DNA of 42,453 bases from Granulosicoccus sp. (GTDB taxonomy: Bacteria; Pseudomonadota; Gammaproteobacteria; Granulosicoccales; Granulosicoccaceae): contig JAHDGK010000041.1 of assembly GCA_020627685.1 (NCBI GenBank), forward strand, positions 1 through 42,453, in the 5' to 3' direction. The notes beneath the pieces were generated by a model. It had not been told where the DNA came from. It searched no databases and saw only the letters and a list, made by a program, of their open reading frames with translations. Both the position numbers and the translations under genes were made by a program. Positions 16,466-27,427 of this stretch are shown piece by piece (position 1 is the stretch's first letter; every line of letters starts with the position of its first letter).

Positions 16466-17428
16466 TCATGACTCAGCTGACGCTGCAACTCGCACATCGT
16501 CAAATTTTATTACCGGCTTATCACCCAGCTTGGCAAGCAGGCGCGCAAGGGTGTCACGCATGTCGCGACGGTCACAGATTAGATCAATTGCTCCATGCTC
16601 CAGGAGAAATTCACTACTCTGAAAGCCTTCGGGAAGTTTCTCCCGCACCGTTTGCTCGATAACACGAGGGCCGGCAAAACCAATCCTTGCACCTGGCTCG
16701 GCAATGATAATGTCGCCCAACATGGCCAACGATGCAGAAACGCCACCCATCGTCGGGTCTGTAAGCACTGAAATGTACGGTAAACCGCGATCGGCTAATC
16801 GTCGGAGTAAAGAGCTGGTCTTACCCATCTGCAACAGCGAAAACAAGGCTTCTTGCATACGCGCGCCACCACTGGCACTGAAACAGATAAAGGGGATTCC
16901 CTGCTCCAGACTGCGCTCACAACCACGGCTAAAACGCTCGCCAACCACGGAGCCCATGGAGCCTGCCATGAAGTTAAAATCAAATACGGCGACTACGACC
17001 GGCATGCCTTTTAGCTTACCTTGCATAACGACCAAGGCATCTTTTTCGCCGGAATCTTTAGTGGCCTGGCTTAGGCGATCTTTATAACGCTTGGAGTCTT
17101 TAAATTTTAGAATGTCGATGGGTTCGACGGAGGCACCGATTTCTTCGTTTTCACCGACGTCGAGTAGCCGCTCGATTCGCTTTCGGGCGCCAATCAGCAT
17201 GTGATGGCCACACTTGATACAAACATCCTGCGCGCGGTCCAGCTCAGCGTGATACAGCACATCCGAGCAGTTATCACACTTAACCCATAAGCCTTCAGGT
17301 ACTGTCCCTTTTTCTTCGTTACGCGTACCGATGCGTGCGGGTATCAGCTTTTCGAACCAGCTAAGACCGGGAATGGAAGGGACTATCGTTTTCTTTTCCG
17401 GCTCTTTAGGTTTGTCCTCATCACTCAT
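16466..17428 (-). CDS. accD: Acetyl-CoA carboxylase carboxyltransferase subunit beta
   Basis: AccD is the beta subunit of the carboxyltransferase that makes malonyl-CoA for fatty-acid synthesis, together with AccA. The 320 residues begin with a linker and then a four-cysteine zinc ribbon (CDNC about residue 50 and CIKCGHH about residue 73). The crotonase-type core contains [53 protein letters not shown] and [21 protein letters not shown]. All are standard. Its ATG abuts the trpA stop codon with no spare base, so translation is probably coupled with the trp genes. Confidence 0.98.
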   Translation of the reverse strand: MSDEDKPKEPEKKTIVPSIPGLSWFEKLIPARIGTRNEEKGTVPEGLWVKCDNCSDVLYHAELDRAQDVCIKCGHHMLIGARKRIERLLDVGENEEIGASVEPIDILKFKDSKRYKDRLSQATKDSGEKDALVVMQGKLKGMPVVVAVFDFNFMAGSMGSVVGERFSRGCERSLEQGIPFICFSASGGARMQEALFSLLQMGKTSSLLRRLADRGLPYISVLTDPTMGGVSASLAMLGDIIIAEPGARIGFAGPRVIEQTVREKLPEGFQSSEFLLEHGAIDLICDRRDMRDTLARLLAKLGDKPVIKFDDVRVAASAES

Positions 17429-18244
17429 TTAGGCAGCTCCGGTTTCATCCATTGCCAATCGCATTGCGTTGACCGTGTCAAACATAGATTGATGCAGTTG
17501 ATCCGGGTTATCCCCGTGATCGGCTACGAGTGATACTAAAACACTTCCGACGACAATAGCGTCAGCCGTGACTGAAATAGCCGCAGCGGATTCAGCATCG
17601 CGGATACCGAAGCCCACTGCTACAGGAATGTTTGCAAACGATTTGATGTGCTCAACTTTACTGGCAACTTCTGCGGTGTCTAAGTTAGCTGCACCAGTGA
17701 CACCCTTAAGTGACACATAGTAGATATACCCGCTGGCCTTCTCGCACACGTGCTTGACGCGAGAGTCTGGCGTTGTCGGGGAAAGCAGGAAGATGCTATC
17801 CAGCCCAACCGCGTCCAGCTCAGCCACTAATTCATCAGCCTCTTCAGGCGGCAGATCAACGGTTAATACACCATCGACACCAGCTTCGCTTGCCAGCCCC
17901 GCAAACTTTTTATAACCGAGAATTTCAACCGGGTTCATATAGCCCATCAAAACAACAGCTGTTTCGTTGTTGGTCTCTCTGAATCGTTTTACCGTCTCGA
18001 TGACTTGCACCAGTGTCACGTTGTTCTTCAGCGCCCGTTCACAAGCTGCCTGAATAACGGGGCCGTCTGCCATTGGATCTGAAAACGGGATTCCCAATTC
18101 AATGACATCTGCACCGGCTTTCACCAAGGTGTGCATGAGATCCAACGTGGTGTCCAGATTAGGATCACCCGCAGTGATGTAGGGCACCAGTAGCTTGCGG
18201 TTCGAATCCTTGGCAAAACTAGCTGCGATACGGCTTTGACTCAC
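17429..18244 (-). CDS. trpA: Tryptophan synthase alpha subunit
   Basis: TrpA splits indole-3-glycerol phosphate to indole, which is channelled to TrpB. The 271-residue protein shows the signature [18 protein letters not shown] with the catalytic glutamate and aspartate, [12 protein letters not shown], the DLPPEE active-site loop, [11 protein letters not shown] and VAVGFGIRD. The start codon is GTG 18244, overlapping the trpB stop by 4 bases (GTGA), so the pair is translationally coupled as usual. Confidence 0.97.
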   Translation of the reverse strand: MSQSRIAASFAKDSNRKLLVPYITAGDPNLDTTLDLMHTLVKAGADVIELGIPFSDPMADGPVIQAACERALKNNVTLVQVIETVKRFRETNNETAVVLMGYMNPVEILGYKKFAGLASEAGVDGVLTVDLPPEEADELVAELDAVGLDSIFLLSPTTPDSRVKHVCEKASGYIYYVSLKGVTGAANLDTAEVASKVEHIKSFANIPVAVGFGIRDAESAAAISVTADAIVVGSVLVSLVADHGDNPDQLHQSMFDTVNAMRLAMDETGAA

Positions 18245-19470
18245 AGAGTAATTCCTTCAATGTCGGCCAGTGTATTGATGTCCTTGTCACCTCGACCGGA
18301 GAGATTGACGACGATATTTTTATCAGTTCCCAAGCTTGGCGCAATATTCATTGCGTACGCCAATGCGTGAGCTGATTCCAACGCCGGAATGATACCCTCG
18401 ATTCGACATAACTTGTGCGTTGCATCCAAAGCTTCGGCATCGGTTGCAGCGACATACTTTGCCCGGCCAATGTCTTTAAGCCAGGAATGCTCAGGACCGA
18501 CACCCGGATAATCCAGCCCCGCGGACACACTGTGCGTTTCTATTATCTGACCCGCCTCGTCTTCCATGAGGTAAGTGCGATTGCCATGCAATACACCCGG
18601 CTTGCCAGCACTTAACGGTGCCGCATGACGGCCGGTCTCCAAACCATCTCCACCAGCTTCCACGCCGATCAGTTCAACTTCTTTGTCATCCAGAAAAGGA
18701 TGAAAGGCGCCAATAGCATTTGAACCACCACCGACACAGGCAATGACTGCATCCGGCAGGCGCCCGGTGTGCTCTAGAGACTGCTCTTTAATCTCCTTGC
18801 CTATAACGCTGTTGAAATCACGCACCATAGCAGGATAAGGATGCGGACCTGCGGCTGTACCGATGATGTAGAACGTATCGTCGACATTACCCACCCAGTC
18901 ACGCATAGCCTCGTTCAAAGCATCTTTTAATGTGCGAGAACCGGATGTAACAGGTACAACCTTGGCACCCAATAGCTTCATTCGAAACACATTAGGAGCT
19001 TGTCGCACGATGTCTTCTTCACCCATGTAAACAATGCATTCCATGCCCCAACGAGCGCAGACTGTCGCTGTAGCGACTCCGTGCTGCCCTGCTCCAGTCT
19101 CAGCAATGATGCGTTTCTTGCCCATGCGGCGGGCCAGCAGTGCTTGGCCCACCGTGTTGTTTATTTTGTGCGCTCCCGTGTGATTTAAATCCTCACGTTT
19201 GAGCCAGATCTGTGCGCCACCCAGTTCCTCTGACATACGGCGTGCGTGATACAGCGGGTTTGGACGGCCTACAAAGTTTTTCAGCTCCCACTCAAACTCT
19301 GCAATGAATTCGTTGTCTAGACGATACCGGGCGTAGGCTTCCTGAAGCTCACTAACCGGATCCATCAAGGTTTCAGCAATGAAACTTCCGCCGTAGATTC
19401 CAAAGTGCCCTCGGCTATCGGGGTATTGCTGCGAGAGGTTCCCCTCGACCGACTCAACCGCTGTATTCAT
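18241..19470 (-). CDS. trpB: Tryptophan synthase beta subunit
   Basis: TrpB condenses indole with serine using PLP. The 409-residue product contains [16 protein letters not shown] with the PLP lysine, [27 protein letters not shown] preceded by the glycine-rich phosphate loop, [13 protein letters not shown] and the C-terminal [10 protein letters not shown]. It is a standard TrpB1-type subunit that pairs with TrpA. It follows trpF by 56 bp. The trpE, trpG, trpD and trpC genes are absent from the window, so tryptophan synthesis is split between loci. Confidence 0.98.
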   Translation of the reverse strand: MNTAVESVEGNLSQQYPDSRGHFGIYGGSFIAETLMDPVSELQEAYARYRLDNEFIAEFEWELKNFVGRPNPLYHARRMSEELGGAQIWLKREDLNHTGAHKINNTVGQALLARRMGKKRIIAETGAGQHGVATATVCARWGMECIVYMGEEDIVRQAPNVFRMKLLGAKVVPVTSGSRTLKDALNEAMRDWVGNVDDTFYIIGTAAGPHPYPAMVRDFNSVIGKEIKEQSLEHTGRLPDAVIACVGGGSNAIGAFHPFLDDKEVELIGVEAGGDGLETGRHAAPLSAGKPGVLHGNRTYLMEDEAGQIIETHSVSAGLDYPGVGPEHSWLKDIGRAKYVAATDAEALDATHKLCRIEGIIPALESAHALAYAMNIAPSLGTDKNIVVNLSGRGDKDINTLADIEGITL

Positions 19471-19526
19471 AAAAACATTTCCTTAAAACGTAATATTTCG
19501 AAAGCTGACGAATGAAGGTTTGCGAA

Positions 19527-20162
19527 TCAAACCGATTCGTCCGCCTTTGACACCGCTGCCATGAAATTTGTCATGGCTTCAGCATCTTTGATTCCTTTGC
19601 TCAACTCCACACCGGAGCTGACATCAACCGCGTGAGGTGCAACCTGATTTATCGCACGCTCTACATTATGTACGTTGATACCGCCCGCTAATATCAGTGG
19701 ACGTTCCATATTTCCCACTAATTTTGTCCAGTCGAAGGTATGACCGGTTCCACCCAACTCTCCAGGAGCATTGCTATCAAACAAAAAACCGACACAGCGC
19801 TGAAAAGCGGCTAATTCCGCCTCACTTGGCATTCCGCCGCCCACTCCGATCGCTTTCAAATACGGACGCTCGAACTGGTCACAATATTCGGCGGTTTCCT
19901 GCCCATGAAACTGAGGAAGCAACCCGGGCATCAAGGCAAGCGCGTGATTGACTTCCGCCTTGTCAGCGTTGAGAAACAGCCCTACTGGAGTCACGAAAGG
20001 CGACAGCTGATTAACGATGAGCTGAGCCGCTTCCGGAGTTATAAATCGCTTGCTTGCCGGCACAAATACGAAGCCGAGCGAATCCGCGCCCAAAGCTTGC
20101 GCCTTTTGGGCGTCTTGCAGGCGTGTGATACCGCAAATTTTGACTCGGGTTCGTCGCGCCAT
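19527..20162 (-). CDS. trpF: Phosphoribosylanthranilate isomerase
   Basis: TrpF converts phosphoribosylanthranilate to the carboxyphenylamino-ribulose intermediate. The 211-residue protein begins VKICGITRLQDAQKA, the family opener with the catalytic cysteine, followed by ADSLGFVFVPASKRFI, VGLFLN, LPQFHGQE, and the phosphate-binding end LAGGINVHNV with AVDVSSGVE. It is a free-standing enzyme, not fused to TrpC. The order truA-trpF-trpB-trpA-accD is common in gammaproteobacteria. Confidence 0.97.
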   Translation of the reverse strand: MARRTRVKICGITRLQDAQKAQALGADSLGFVFVPASKRFITPEAAQLIVNQLSPFVTPVGLFLNADKAEVNHALALMPGLLPQFHGQETAEYCDQFERPYLKAIGVGGGMPSEAELAAFQRCVGFLFDSNAPGELGGTGHTFDWTKLVGNMERPLILAGGINVHNVERAINQVAPHAVDVSSGVELSKGIKDAEAMTNFMAAVSKADESV

Positions 20163-20210
20163 CTCACGTTGAACCTTACCAGATGACTTACCTCGAAGCC
20201 ATCAATGGTT

Positions 20211-21008
20211 TCACGGATGCCACGGATTAGACTTATTTTTTTCAAAGTCTGGCACACCGAATTCGTCCGGATAGGTGGGCTGAAGAAAACACAAACCGTG
20301 CGGGGCTATCGTCATTCCGGCTTGAGTACGGTCGCGAGCTGACAATAAGGTCGCCATCCAGTTTTCATCGCGATCGCCCCGACCGATGGCCAGCAAGCAC
20401 CCCGTTAAAATTCTCACCATGTTGTGCAGAAAACCGTTGGCCGTGACCTCGACCACCACGCGATCAAGCTCTCGTCTAACTTCAATGCGCTTCATAGTTC
20501 GGACAGCGTGATTTGCCTGGCATTCCGCCGATCGAAAACTACTGAAATCATGCTCACCCAACAAAGCCTGCGCGGCGCGATTCATACGATCAGCATCGAG
20601 CGGGATACGCTCCCAGCCCATGGTCCCTGCTTGATAGCCGGGTCGGGTTGCGCGATTAAGAATGGTGTACCGATAGCTACGATCCAACGCACTGAACCGC
20701 GCGTGAAAATCCAGAGGAACCTCAGCTGCCCAATGGATAGCTACTCGCTTATCCAAATGAGAATTAGCCCCAAAGGTCCATGCCCTCAGTGGCCTCTCCA
20801 GCTCGGTATCGAAATGGACGATCTGTGCAGACGCATGTACACCCGTGTCTGTGCGGCCAGCACAGTAAACCGTGACCTCTTGCTGTGAGATTTGGCCCAG
20901 CGCTGCTTCAACCTCAGCCTGAACCGAATGGCAATGGGGTTGACGTTGCCAACCGCAAAAGCCCTGACCATCATATTCGACGGCCAGGGCTATTCGTTTT
21001 AATGCCAT
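20211..21008 (-). CDS. truA: tRNA pseudouridine(38-40) synthase TruA
   Basis: TruA makes pseudouridine in the anticodon stem of many tRNAs. The 265-residue protein has the N-terminal VEYDGQGFCGWQRQ, the catalytic aspartate in CAGRTDTGVHASAQ, ALDRSYRYTILNR, HDFSSFRSAECQA and FLHNMVRILTG. All active-site parts are present and the length is normal. Between fimV (16 bp upstream) and trpF it keeps the order known from Pseudomonas. Confidence 0.97.
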   Translation of the reverse strand: MALKRIALAVEYDGQGFCGWQRQPHCHSVQAEVEAALGQISQQEVTVYCAGRTDTGVHASAQIVHFDTELERPLRAWTFGANSHLDKRVAIHWAAEVPLDFHARFSALDRSYRYTILNRATRPGYQAGTMGWERIPLDADRMNRAAQALLGEHDFSSFRSAECQANHAVRTMKRIEVRRELDRVVVEVTANGFLHNMVRILTGCLLAIGRGDRDENWMATLLSARDRTQAGMTIAPHGLCFLQPTYPDEFGVPDFEKNKSNPWHP

Positions 21009-21024
21009 TTATGGAATTAGCTAA

Positions 21025-24000
21025 TCAGGAAATTTTGCGCAACAAGGTTTCCGCTTCAGTCACCTGGGCCGGATTACCACTCTTAACAATCTCATCCAAT
21101 GCACTGCTGGCTGAGTCCTTGTCACCCATATCGATATAAGCTTTCGCCAGATCCAACATGGTTTCCATCGCATCCTCATCGTTGCTTGCTGACTGTGCAG
21201 TCAGGTCATCAGCATCTAGCTCGTTGCCCATGGACAAATCAGGAAGATCAATATCACTCAGATCTGAGTTCATAAGCTCCGCAGAGTCCAACTCAAGATC
21301 ACCTGAAAGCTGATCAAGATCTAAGGTCAGATCATCGGCTGTTCCGATGACGTCGTCCAGCTCGTCCATCGTCAGTGCAGCACCTAAACCATCTTCGTCA
21401 GCAACTGTGTCATCGAGCAAACCACCTGAGGTGTCTACCGCCAGAGTGTCGTCAAAGCTAGCGAAGTCGATACCGTCTCCGGCTTCCTCCGCCAACTCAT
21501 CAGCGATTTGTGAGAAATCACCTGTGGCCTCAAGATCAGCTTCATCGAAAGCAAACGCCGGATCAAGGCTTTGATCCATTAATTCAGTTTCATCGACATC
21601 GAAGTCGAGTGAATCTGATACTGCATCAGAGACTGAATCTTTCGCAGATGTAAATGCTGCAGCGCCTGTTGCGACCGCCGCTGTTGCAGCAGCACCCACG
21701 GCCGCAGCCGGAGCACCTAAATCAAAACCACCATTATCTTCTGCAGCAACATCCAACTCAGGTAGATCGTCTTCTAGGTTGCTCGCGTCAATGGAGCGAT
21801 TAACCGCGCCCATTGATTCGTCTAGATCGCTGGCCGGTAAGAAATCGTCTTCAGTCAGCTTGCCCGCATCTGTTGTGAAGTCAGAACCCATGGATGCAAC
21901 TTCACTACCCGCAGATTCAAAGAGTGGCTCGTCCGGCTTAAGCTCAGCACCCATTGCAGCGATGCCAGCCCACTCAGGATTCATTTCACCACCGAATCGT
22001 GCATGGAAGTTCTTGGCAGCATCTACGAAGCCATCACCATTGCCTTGTGCGTGGTAAGTCTGTAGAAGTTTCTCAGCATACTCCTGCTGGTTCGGATTTT
22101 TTTCAATCGCTTTGTTCAGCAGTTCTTCGGCTTGACCGTGTAAACCATAAGCCAGGTAGACGTCTGCCTCTGAAATCGTGTCATCTTTATCCAGCGCTTC
22201 CTCGCTGTCATCAGACTCTGCACCAAAGTCCAGATTGGTCAGATCAGCTTCACCGTCAGCATCGAAAGCTGCGCTAGCATCAAAGTTTTGCGTAGAAACT
22301 TCTTCGTCAAAATCATCAAAGCTTGAGGCTGCAACCGCGCCTGCGCCAGCAGTAGCCGCAGCAGCGGCTGCAACTGTACCGCTACCCACTTCACCGAAGT
22401 CATCAAACTCGTCGACATCGTCGAAACCGTGCCTTGTGATGTCGCCTTGCAATTCAGCGGCTTCATCTTCATCGATGAAATCAACGTCTTCACCAAATCC
22501 GACTTCTTCCACGTCATCATCGTTACGACGACGTCTCCACAATAATGTACCCGCAACACCCAGTGCTGCCAGCAGACCGACACCAGCGATAGCTAGTTTT
22601 TGCGGTTGCGCTAGTAGGTCTTGATACCAAACCGTTGGCTCAGCCGGTGGTGTGGTTTGAAAAGGTTGTGCAGCTTCATTTGATTGACCGCCATCAACAA
22701 CAGGCTCTTCCTCAAACAGTTCGACATCGCCGAGCTCTACACCTGCATCCGTTAATGCGTTAGCGCCGGAGTCTACGAATTCTGCTGTGGAATCTACGGC
22801 GCCTGAGGCAGCATCAGCACCTGAGTCGATCAAGTTACCCGCCGCGTCAACTGCATTTGCGCCGGCGTCTACCGTGCCTTCTGCAATCTCATCAATTCCG
22901 TTGAGCACGCCTTGCACCACGTCGTCAACATCAGCGCCGCTGTTTTTAGCATCGGCTAGCTGTGCTTCAAGTTGTGCCACACCCGTTTGGCGAAGCGTTA
23001 CCAGAGCGTCTAAATTCTCAGTTGTGCTGTCAAGCTCGGCAACTTGCTCTTCAAGGTCACCTGTTTGCAAACGGGTTGAAGATAATTCCTCACGAGCCAA
23101 TTGCAGTTTTCGGTTTACTTCACCTAAACGACCGGCTTCAGAATCAGACGTCTCTGCTGACGTTGCACTTGCGCCGGAGCTCGATGTTGCATTGTCTGCA
23201 AGAAGCGTCAGCTCATCACGGGCTTCAGATGCACTGCGTGAGTTTTCAAGAATTTCTCGTGCCTCTGGAGATAATGCCGAAGCATCTTCTTCACCGAAGA
23301 GCTCTACGCTGGCAACTGGCTCTTCTGTACCGAAAGTTGATTCTGTAGAGAGGCCAAAGGTGCTGTCTGTACCTGTGGCCAAACGAGTGGGTGAGCTGCC
23401 ACGAAGCGAATCGCGATAGTCACGCCAAAGTTGATTTTGCTCATTGACCGAGGCAACAGCCTGAGCCTGAGAAATTGCATTGGCCTCACTGGCCGTTGGT
23501 ATGCGAAGTTCCGCGCCGGCTCTAACAAGGTTGATGTTGCCATTGATAAACGCAGAGTCGTTGGCTTTCAACAAAGCCAACATCATTTGTTGGATAGACG
23601 CGCCGCCCACCGCATTTGATTGCGCGATTTCATACAAGGTGTCGCCGCGCTTGACCGATACCGAGTCGCCTAGTGACACAACGGTCGAGCCATCTGAACC
23701 ACCGAGATACCCGGGGTTGCTGTTGCTCACCTCGTTGGTGTCGCCTAGTACTTCAATTTCAAAACCTTCGAAGTTTTCGACAGTGCCGGATGAGAATGTA
23801 TCTCGCTGTTGGATAGCATCGGTATTGGGTGCGGCCAAGTCGGTAAGCGAAACAATCTCGCCATCAAAATCGTCAATCTGTTGACCACCTAGCGACTCAA
23901 GGCTAACCAACTCACCTGCAACATCCGCTAGTGAATCCAGACTTACCAATTCACCATCAGCATTGTCCAATGCTGGTGGGTTTAACACTTCCAGTTCGAC

Positions 24001-24519
24001 TAATTCATCATCGCGCTGGATAGGCGTTGGGATAACCAGTGCTTCATCGCCCTGCTGCACCAATGCGGGTTGGTCAGAGGCTGAATTTCGGCTAGTCGCC
24101 GACGGGGTCATGAATACCGGTGGATCAAGAAGAACCGTGTATTCGCGGATCATTCTGCCTTGAGGCCAATCAACCTCCAGCAGGAAATTCAGAAACGGCT
24201 CGACAACCGGCGTACGGCTGGATATGCGAATGACAGGGACCGAACCAGAAGAGTCGACCCTGAAAGAAAGCTCAGTGAGCACTGGTGCGCGATCGATACC
24301 CGCTCGGGCGAATGCGTCCGGCGATGCTAGCTGAACGGTCATGCCGTTAAGCTCACCGGGTTGAACCGCCGTTAATCGTATCTCGGCTTCCATGGGCTGA
24401 TTCAGCGCAGAGCGCATTTCGATATCACCCAGACCAAGTCCGAAAGCCCCGCCTGATGCCAGGGCTAGACTTACTGCTGCAGCCGTTGCTAGTTTTCGCA
24501 CGTATTGAGTCCCGCTCAT
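21025..24519 (-). CDS. fimV: FimV, peptidoglycan-binding polar hub protein
   Basis: FimV organises the cell pole and is needed for type IV pilus assembly and twitching in Pseudomonas. I choose ATG 24519 (MSGTQYVRKLATAAAVSL), which gives a clean signal peptide; a TTG at 24561 would add 14 residues. Domains in the 1164-residue form: FimV N-terminal domain beginning GLGLGDIEMRSALNQPMEAE (about 28-160), three GELVSL-type repeats (about 187-230), LysM (about 280-340, VKRGDTLYEIAQ), coiled coil (about 460-523), an Ala/Asp-rich linker, one membrane helix (about 637-658, then RRRR), and a very acidic cytoplasmic region. The cytoplasmic region has a TPR-like pair near 783-820 and the conserved C-terminal FimV domain over the last 50 residues. 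Two long Ala-rich stretches interrupt the acidic region. Confidence 0.94.
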   Translation of the reverse strand: MSGTQYVRKLATAAAVSLALASGGAFGLGLGDIEMRSALNQPMEAEIRLTAVQPGELNGMTVQLASPDAFARAGIDRAPVLTELSFRVDSSGSVPVIRISSRTPVVEPFLNFLLEVDWPQGRMIREYTVLLDPPVFMTPSATSRNSASDQPALVQQGDEALVIPTPIQRDDELVELEVLNPPALDNADGELVSLDSLADVAGELVSLESLGGQQIDDFDGEIVSLTDLAAPNTDAIQQRDTFSSGTVENFEGFEIEVLGDTNEVSNSNPGYLGGSDGSTVVSLGDSVSVKRGDTLYEIAQSNAVGGASIQQMMLALLKANDSAFINGNINLVRAGAELRIPTASEANAISQAQAVASVNEQNQLWRDYRDSLRGSSPTRLATGTDSTFGLSTESTFGTEEPVASVELFGEEDASALSPEAREILENSRSASEARDELTLLADNATSSSGASATSAETSDSEAGRLGEVNRKLQLAREELSSTRLQTGDLEEQVAELDSTTENLDALVTLRQTGVAQLEAQLADAKNSGADVDDVVQGVLNGIDEIAEGTVDAGANAVDAAGNLIDSGADAASGAVDSTAEFVDSGANALTDAGVELGDVELFEEEPVVDGGQSNEAAQPFQTTPPAEPTVWYQDLLAQPQKLAIAGVGLLAALGVAGTLLWRRRRNDDDVEEVGFGEDVDFIDEDEAAELQGDITRHGFDDVDEFDDFGEVGSGTVAAAAAATAGAGAVAASSFDDFDEEVSTQNFDASAAFDADGEADLTNLDFGAESDDSEEALDKDDTISEADVYLAYGLHGQAEELLNKAIEKNPNQQEYAEKLLQTYHAQGNGDGFVDAAKNFHARFGGEMNPEWAGIAAMGAELKPDEPLFESAGSEVASMGSDFTTDAGKLTEDDFLPASDLDESMGAVNRSIDASNLEDDLPELDVAAEDNGGFDLGAPAAAVGAAATAAVATGAAAFTSAKDSVSDAVSDSLDFDVDETELMDQSLDPAFAFDEADLEATGDFSQIADELAEEAGDGIDFASFDDTLAVDTSGGLLDDTVADEDGLGAALTMDELDDVIGTADDLTLDLDQLSGDLELDSAELMNSDLSDIDLPDLSMGNELDADDLTAQSASNDEDAMETMLDLAKAYIDMGDKDSASSALDEIVKSGNPAQVTEAETLLRKIS

Positions 24520-24633
24520 TTGAATGGCTTGCAATCCATTGACGAGGATTCGTCTATGCAAGCCAAACGTAGTTAACTGTCACAACGCTATCTATCGGAC
24601 AATTATCGCAAATATCCAGCAATAGAACAGCGT

Positions 24634-25656
24634 CTATAAGTAATCTTGAACGAGACATTCAGCTATCTGGACACTATTTAATGCAGCGCCCTTACGAACG
24701 TTATCGGATACAACCCAAAGGTTGAGTCCATTCTTAACACTGATGTCTTCGCGAATCCGCCCTACAAAAACAGCATCCGTACCTGCTGATTCTGTTACTG
24801 CGGTGGGGTATCCCCCATCCTTTCGCTCGTCCATAACTACCACTCCTGGTGCTGTACTCAGCATTTCTCGTGCCTGAACAGCTGATATTGGCTCTCTTGT
24901 CTCAATATGCACAGCCTCAGAGTGACCATAGAACACTGGCACCCGAACACAAGTCGGGTTTACCGCAATGGAACTATCTTCCATGATTTTATGCGTCTCC
25001 CAGACCATTTTCATTTCTTCTTTCGTGTAACCGTTTTCCTGAAAATCATCGATATGCGGCAACACGTTAAACGCTATTTGTTTTGGATACACCGAAGGCT
25101 CTGCGGGCAACCCGTTAAGTAACTTGGCCGTCTGACCGCCTAATTCTTCGATAGCTTCTTTACCTGTGCCCGACACAGCCTGGTACGTGCACACATTTAT
25201 ACGGGTAATACCAAACGCATCATGCAACGGTTTCAAAGCCACTAACATCTGAATAGTAGAACAATTGGGATTCGCAATAATATTCGTGTCTTTGTAACCT
25301 GCTATTGCATGTGAGTTAACCTCCGGAATGATCAACGGCTTGTCATCGTCGTAACGAAACTGGGACGTGTTGTCGATGACCACGCAGCCTGCTGCCGCAG
25401 CTTTTGGAGCGTAGATTTTTGACACTGAGGCACCGGGTGAGAATATTCCGATTTGAACTTGCGAGAAATCGAACGTATCCAAGTCCTGAACGACTAACTG
25501 TTTGTCCCCAAAAGCAACCCTTTTTCCAGCAGAACGGGAGCTGGCTAACGGGTAGACGTTACCTACAGGGAAATTTCGCTCCGCTAAGATTGAAAGCATG
25601 GTCTCGCCAACCGCACCGGTGGCGCCTACTACTGCTACGTCGTATGTTTTACTCAT
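24634..25656 (-). CDS. asd: Aspartate-semialdehyde dehydrogenase
   Basis: Asd reduces aspartyl phosphate to aspartate semialdehyde, the branch point to lysine/diaminopimelate, methionine and threonine. The 340-residue protein has the NADP loop [10 protein letters not shown] (residues 11-20), the phosphate-binding SSRSAGK, the catalytic C132 in NPNCSTIQM, and [11 protein letters not shown]. The insert pattern matches the second bacterial type next to leuB and fimV in Pseudomonas. Its ATG overlaps the leuB stop by 4 bases, so it is coupled to the leu operon. Confidence 0.97.
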   Translation of the reverse strand: MSKTYDVAVVGATGAVGETMLSILAERNFPVGNVYPLASSRSAGKRVAFGDKQLVVQDLDTFDFSQVQIGIFSPGASVSKIYAPKAAAAGCVVIDNTSQFRYDDDKPLIIPEVNSHAIAGYKDTNIIANPNCSTIQMLVALKPLHDAFGITRINVCTYQAVSGTGKEAIEELGGQTAKLLNGLPAEPSVYPKQIAFNVLPHIDDFQENGYTKEEMKMVWETHKIMEDSSIAVNPTCVRVPVFYGHSEAVHIETREPISAVQAREMLSTAPGVVVMDERKDGGYPTAVTESAGTDAVFVGRIREDISVKNGLNLWVVSDNVRKGAALNSVQIAECLVQDYL

Positions 25657-26753
25657 GAACTTGCACCTGATTGAAGGGCGGCTACTACTGCCTCACCCAT
25701 TTGAACGGTTGTGACTTGCTTTTCGCCGGAGTCGCCTGTAGCAATATCCGGGCATCGATATCCTTGGGTAATAACCGAGGCGACTGCGTCTTCGATGGAA
25801 CTAGCAGCCTCTGGCTCATTGAGTGTGTACCGGAGCATCATTGCAACCGATAAGATCGTTGCCAACGGGTTGGCTATACCCTGACCCGCAATATCCGGCG
25901 CGGAACCATGAATAGGTTCGTACATGCCTTTACCCGCATCATCCAGCGACGCTGAAGGCAGCATGCCAATAGACCCGGTCAGCATGGCGGCAGCATCAGA
26001 CAGAATGTCTCCGAAGATATTGCTGGTGACCATCACGTCAAACTGTTTTGGCGCCCGAACCAATTGCATAGCCGCGTTATCGACATACATATGGCTTAGT
26101 TCGACATCTTGATAATCCTTATGAACATCAATGACGATCTCACGCCAAAGTTCCGACACTTCTAAAACATTGGCTTTGTCGACCGAGCACAATCGCGATC
26201 CACGCTGACGAGCAATTTCAAAGGCTCGCACCGCTATCTGACGAATCTCAGATTCGCTGTAGACCATGGTGTTGAATCCAACACGCTCACCGCCTCTCTC
26301 CTCTATACCTCGCGGCTGACCAAAATAGATACCGCCCGTCAGCTCTCGCAAAATCATAAGGTCCAAACCCGCCACTAGCTCGTGCTTCAGAGAAGAAGCA
26401 TCTGCCAACTCCGGATATAACAACGCAGGACGTAAGTTTGCGAATAACTTCAACTCAGCGCGCAATCCTAGCAATCCTCTCTCAGGACGGAGGTCGCGCG
26501 GTGCTGTGTCATATTTAGGCCCGCCAATCGCACCCAATAGAATGGCGTCTGCTTCACGACAAGCATTGAGCGTTGACTCAGGTAGCGGTGTGCCATGCTC
26601 ATCATAAGCGGCTCCACCGAAAATGCAGGTTTGAGTCGATAAACCCAAGTTGTGTTTGTCGTTGACCAGCTGCAGAACTTTTTCACCTTCTGCAATGATT
26701 TCCGGACCAATGCCGTCACCGGGCAAGATGACGATCTTTCGTGCTTCAGACAT
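25653..26753 (-). CDS. leuB: 3-isopropylmalate dehydrogenase
   Basis: LeuB oxidatively decarboxylates 3-isopropylmalate in leucine synthesis. The 366-residue protein carries [11 protein letters not shown] at the start, the substrate arginines in [45 protein letters not shown], the metal aspartates in [15 protein letters not shown] and [18 protein letters not shown]. The ELTGG motif marks a leucine-pathway enzyme rather than isocitrate dehydrogenase. It lies 17 bp after the GST-family gene and overlaps asd. Confidence 0.98.
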   Translation of the reverse strand: MSEARKIVILPGDGIGPEIIAEGEKVLQLVNDKHNLGLSTQTCIFGGAAYDEHGTPLPESTLNACREADAILLGAIGGPKYDTAPRDLRPERGLLGLRAELKLFANLRPALLYPELADASSLKHELVAGLDLMILRELTGGIYFGQPRGIEERGGERVGFNTMVYSESEIRQIAVRAFEIARQRGSRLCSVDKANVLEVSELWREIVIDVHKDYQDVELSHMYVDNAAMQLVRAPKQFDVMVTSNIFGDILSDAAAMLTGSIGMLPSASLDDAGKGMYEPIHGSAPDIAGQGIANPLATILSVAMMLRYTLNEPEAASSIEDAVASVITQGYRCPDIATGDSGEKQVTTVQMGEAVVAALQSGASS

Positions 26754-26770
26754 GGGAGTTAATCCTTAAA

Positions 26771-27427
26771 TTAGGTAGTAATTGAATCTGGAACTTCGGC
26801 TTTTTCAATAACAGCGTCTTCTGCTTTCGACGCTGCAAACCAATCTTGCATGGGTGCATCATTCAGTGTTCGATCGACATATCGCTGAGACAAAGCCGGC
26901 AGTTTTATCTGGTAAGTGTTAAACCGGGTCGCAATCGGTGCGTACATGGCATCTGCCACTGTGTAGCTACCAAACAACCAAGGGCCGTCGCTTTGCTGCA
27001 GCGCGTCTTCAAACAATTGAACAATTCGATTGATATCAATTTGCACATCCAGAGCTGGTGTGAATCCTTTAACTATGCGACGACAATTCATAGGCATCGC
27101 TTCCCGAAGTGCGGCAAAGCTTGAATGCATTTCAGCACTCATGGCTCTTGCACGTGCCCGGTCATCGGAACGTTCAGGCCATAAAGATCGATCAGTAACC
27201 TTATCGGCAATGTATTCACAAATAGCCAGCGAATCCCACAGCACAAGTGGCCCATCGTGTAAAACGGGGACTCGCTTTGCCGGGCACCACTCATCGATTA
27301 ACGCTGCCCCTTCGTCCGTGAATAAGGGGATATTGATTTCTTCAAAATCTATTTGCGCGTGGTGCATTAGGATCCACGGGCGCAAAGACCATGAAGAATA
27401 GTTTTTGTTACCAATGACCAGCTTCAT
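26771..27427 (-). CDS. Glutathione S-transferase family protein inside the leu operon
   Basis: The 218-residue protein has a GST layout: an N-terminal thioredoxin fold starting [20 protein letters not shown], with the KRVPVLHDG cis-proline loop and the [11 protein letters not shown] glutathione-contact motif (about residues 1-80), then an all-helical domain with [20 protein letters not shown]. The serine pair after NY is where catalytic Ser or Cys sits in related classes. The start ATG overlaps the leuD stop by 4 bases. The gene therefore lies between leuD and leuB and is translationally coupled. In Pseudomonas this slot holds a methyltransferase-like gene. Its substrate is unknown and a direct role in leucine synthesis is not established. 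Confidence 0.9.
   Translation of the reverse strand: MKLVIGNKNYSSWSLRPWILMHHAQIDFEEINIPLFTDEGAALIDEWCPAKRVPVLHDGPLVLWDSLAICEYIADKVTDRSLWPERSDDRARARAMSAEMHSSFAALREAMPMNCRRIVKGFTPALDVQIDINRIVQLFEDALQQSDGPWLFGSYTVADAMYAPIATRFNTYQIKLPALSQRYVDRTLNDAPMQDWFAASKAEDAVIEKAEVPDSITT

Noticed and set aside
22178-23419. Long Ser/Ala-rich plus-strand frames opposite fimV
   Set aside because: They mirror the Asp/Glu/Ser/Ala-rich codons of fimV on the other strand and have no protein-like features.
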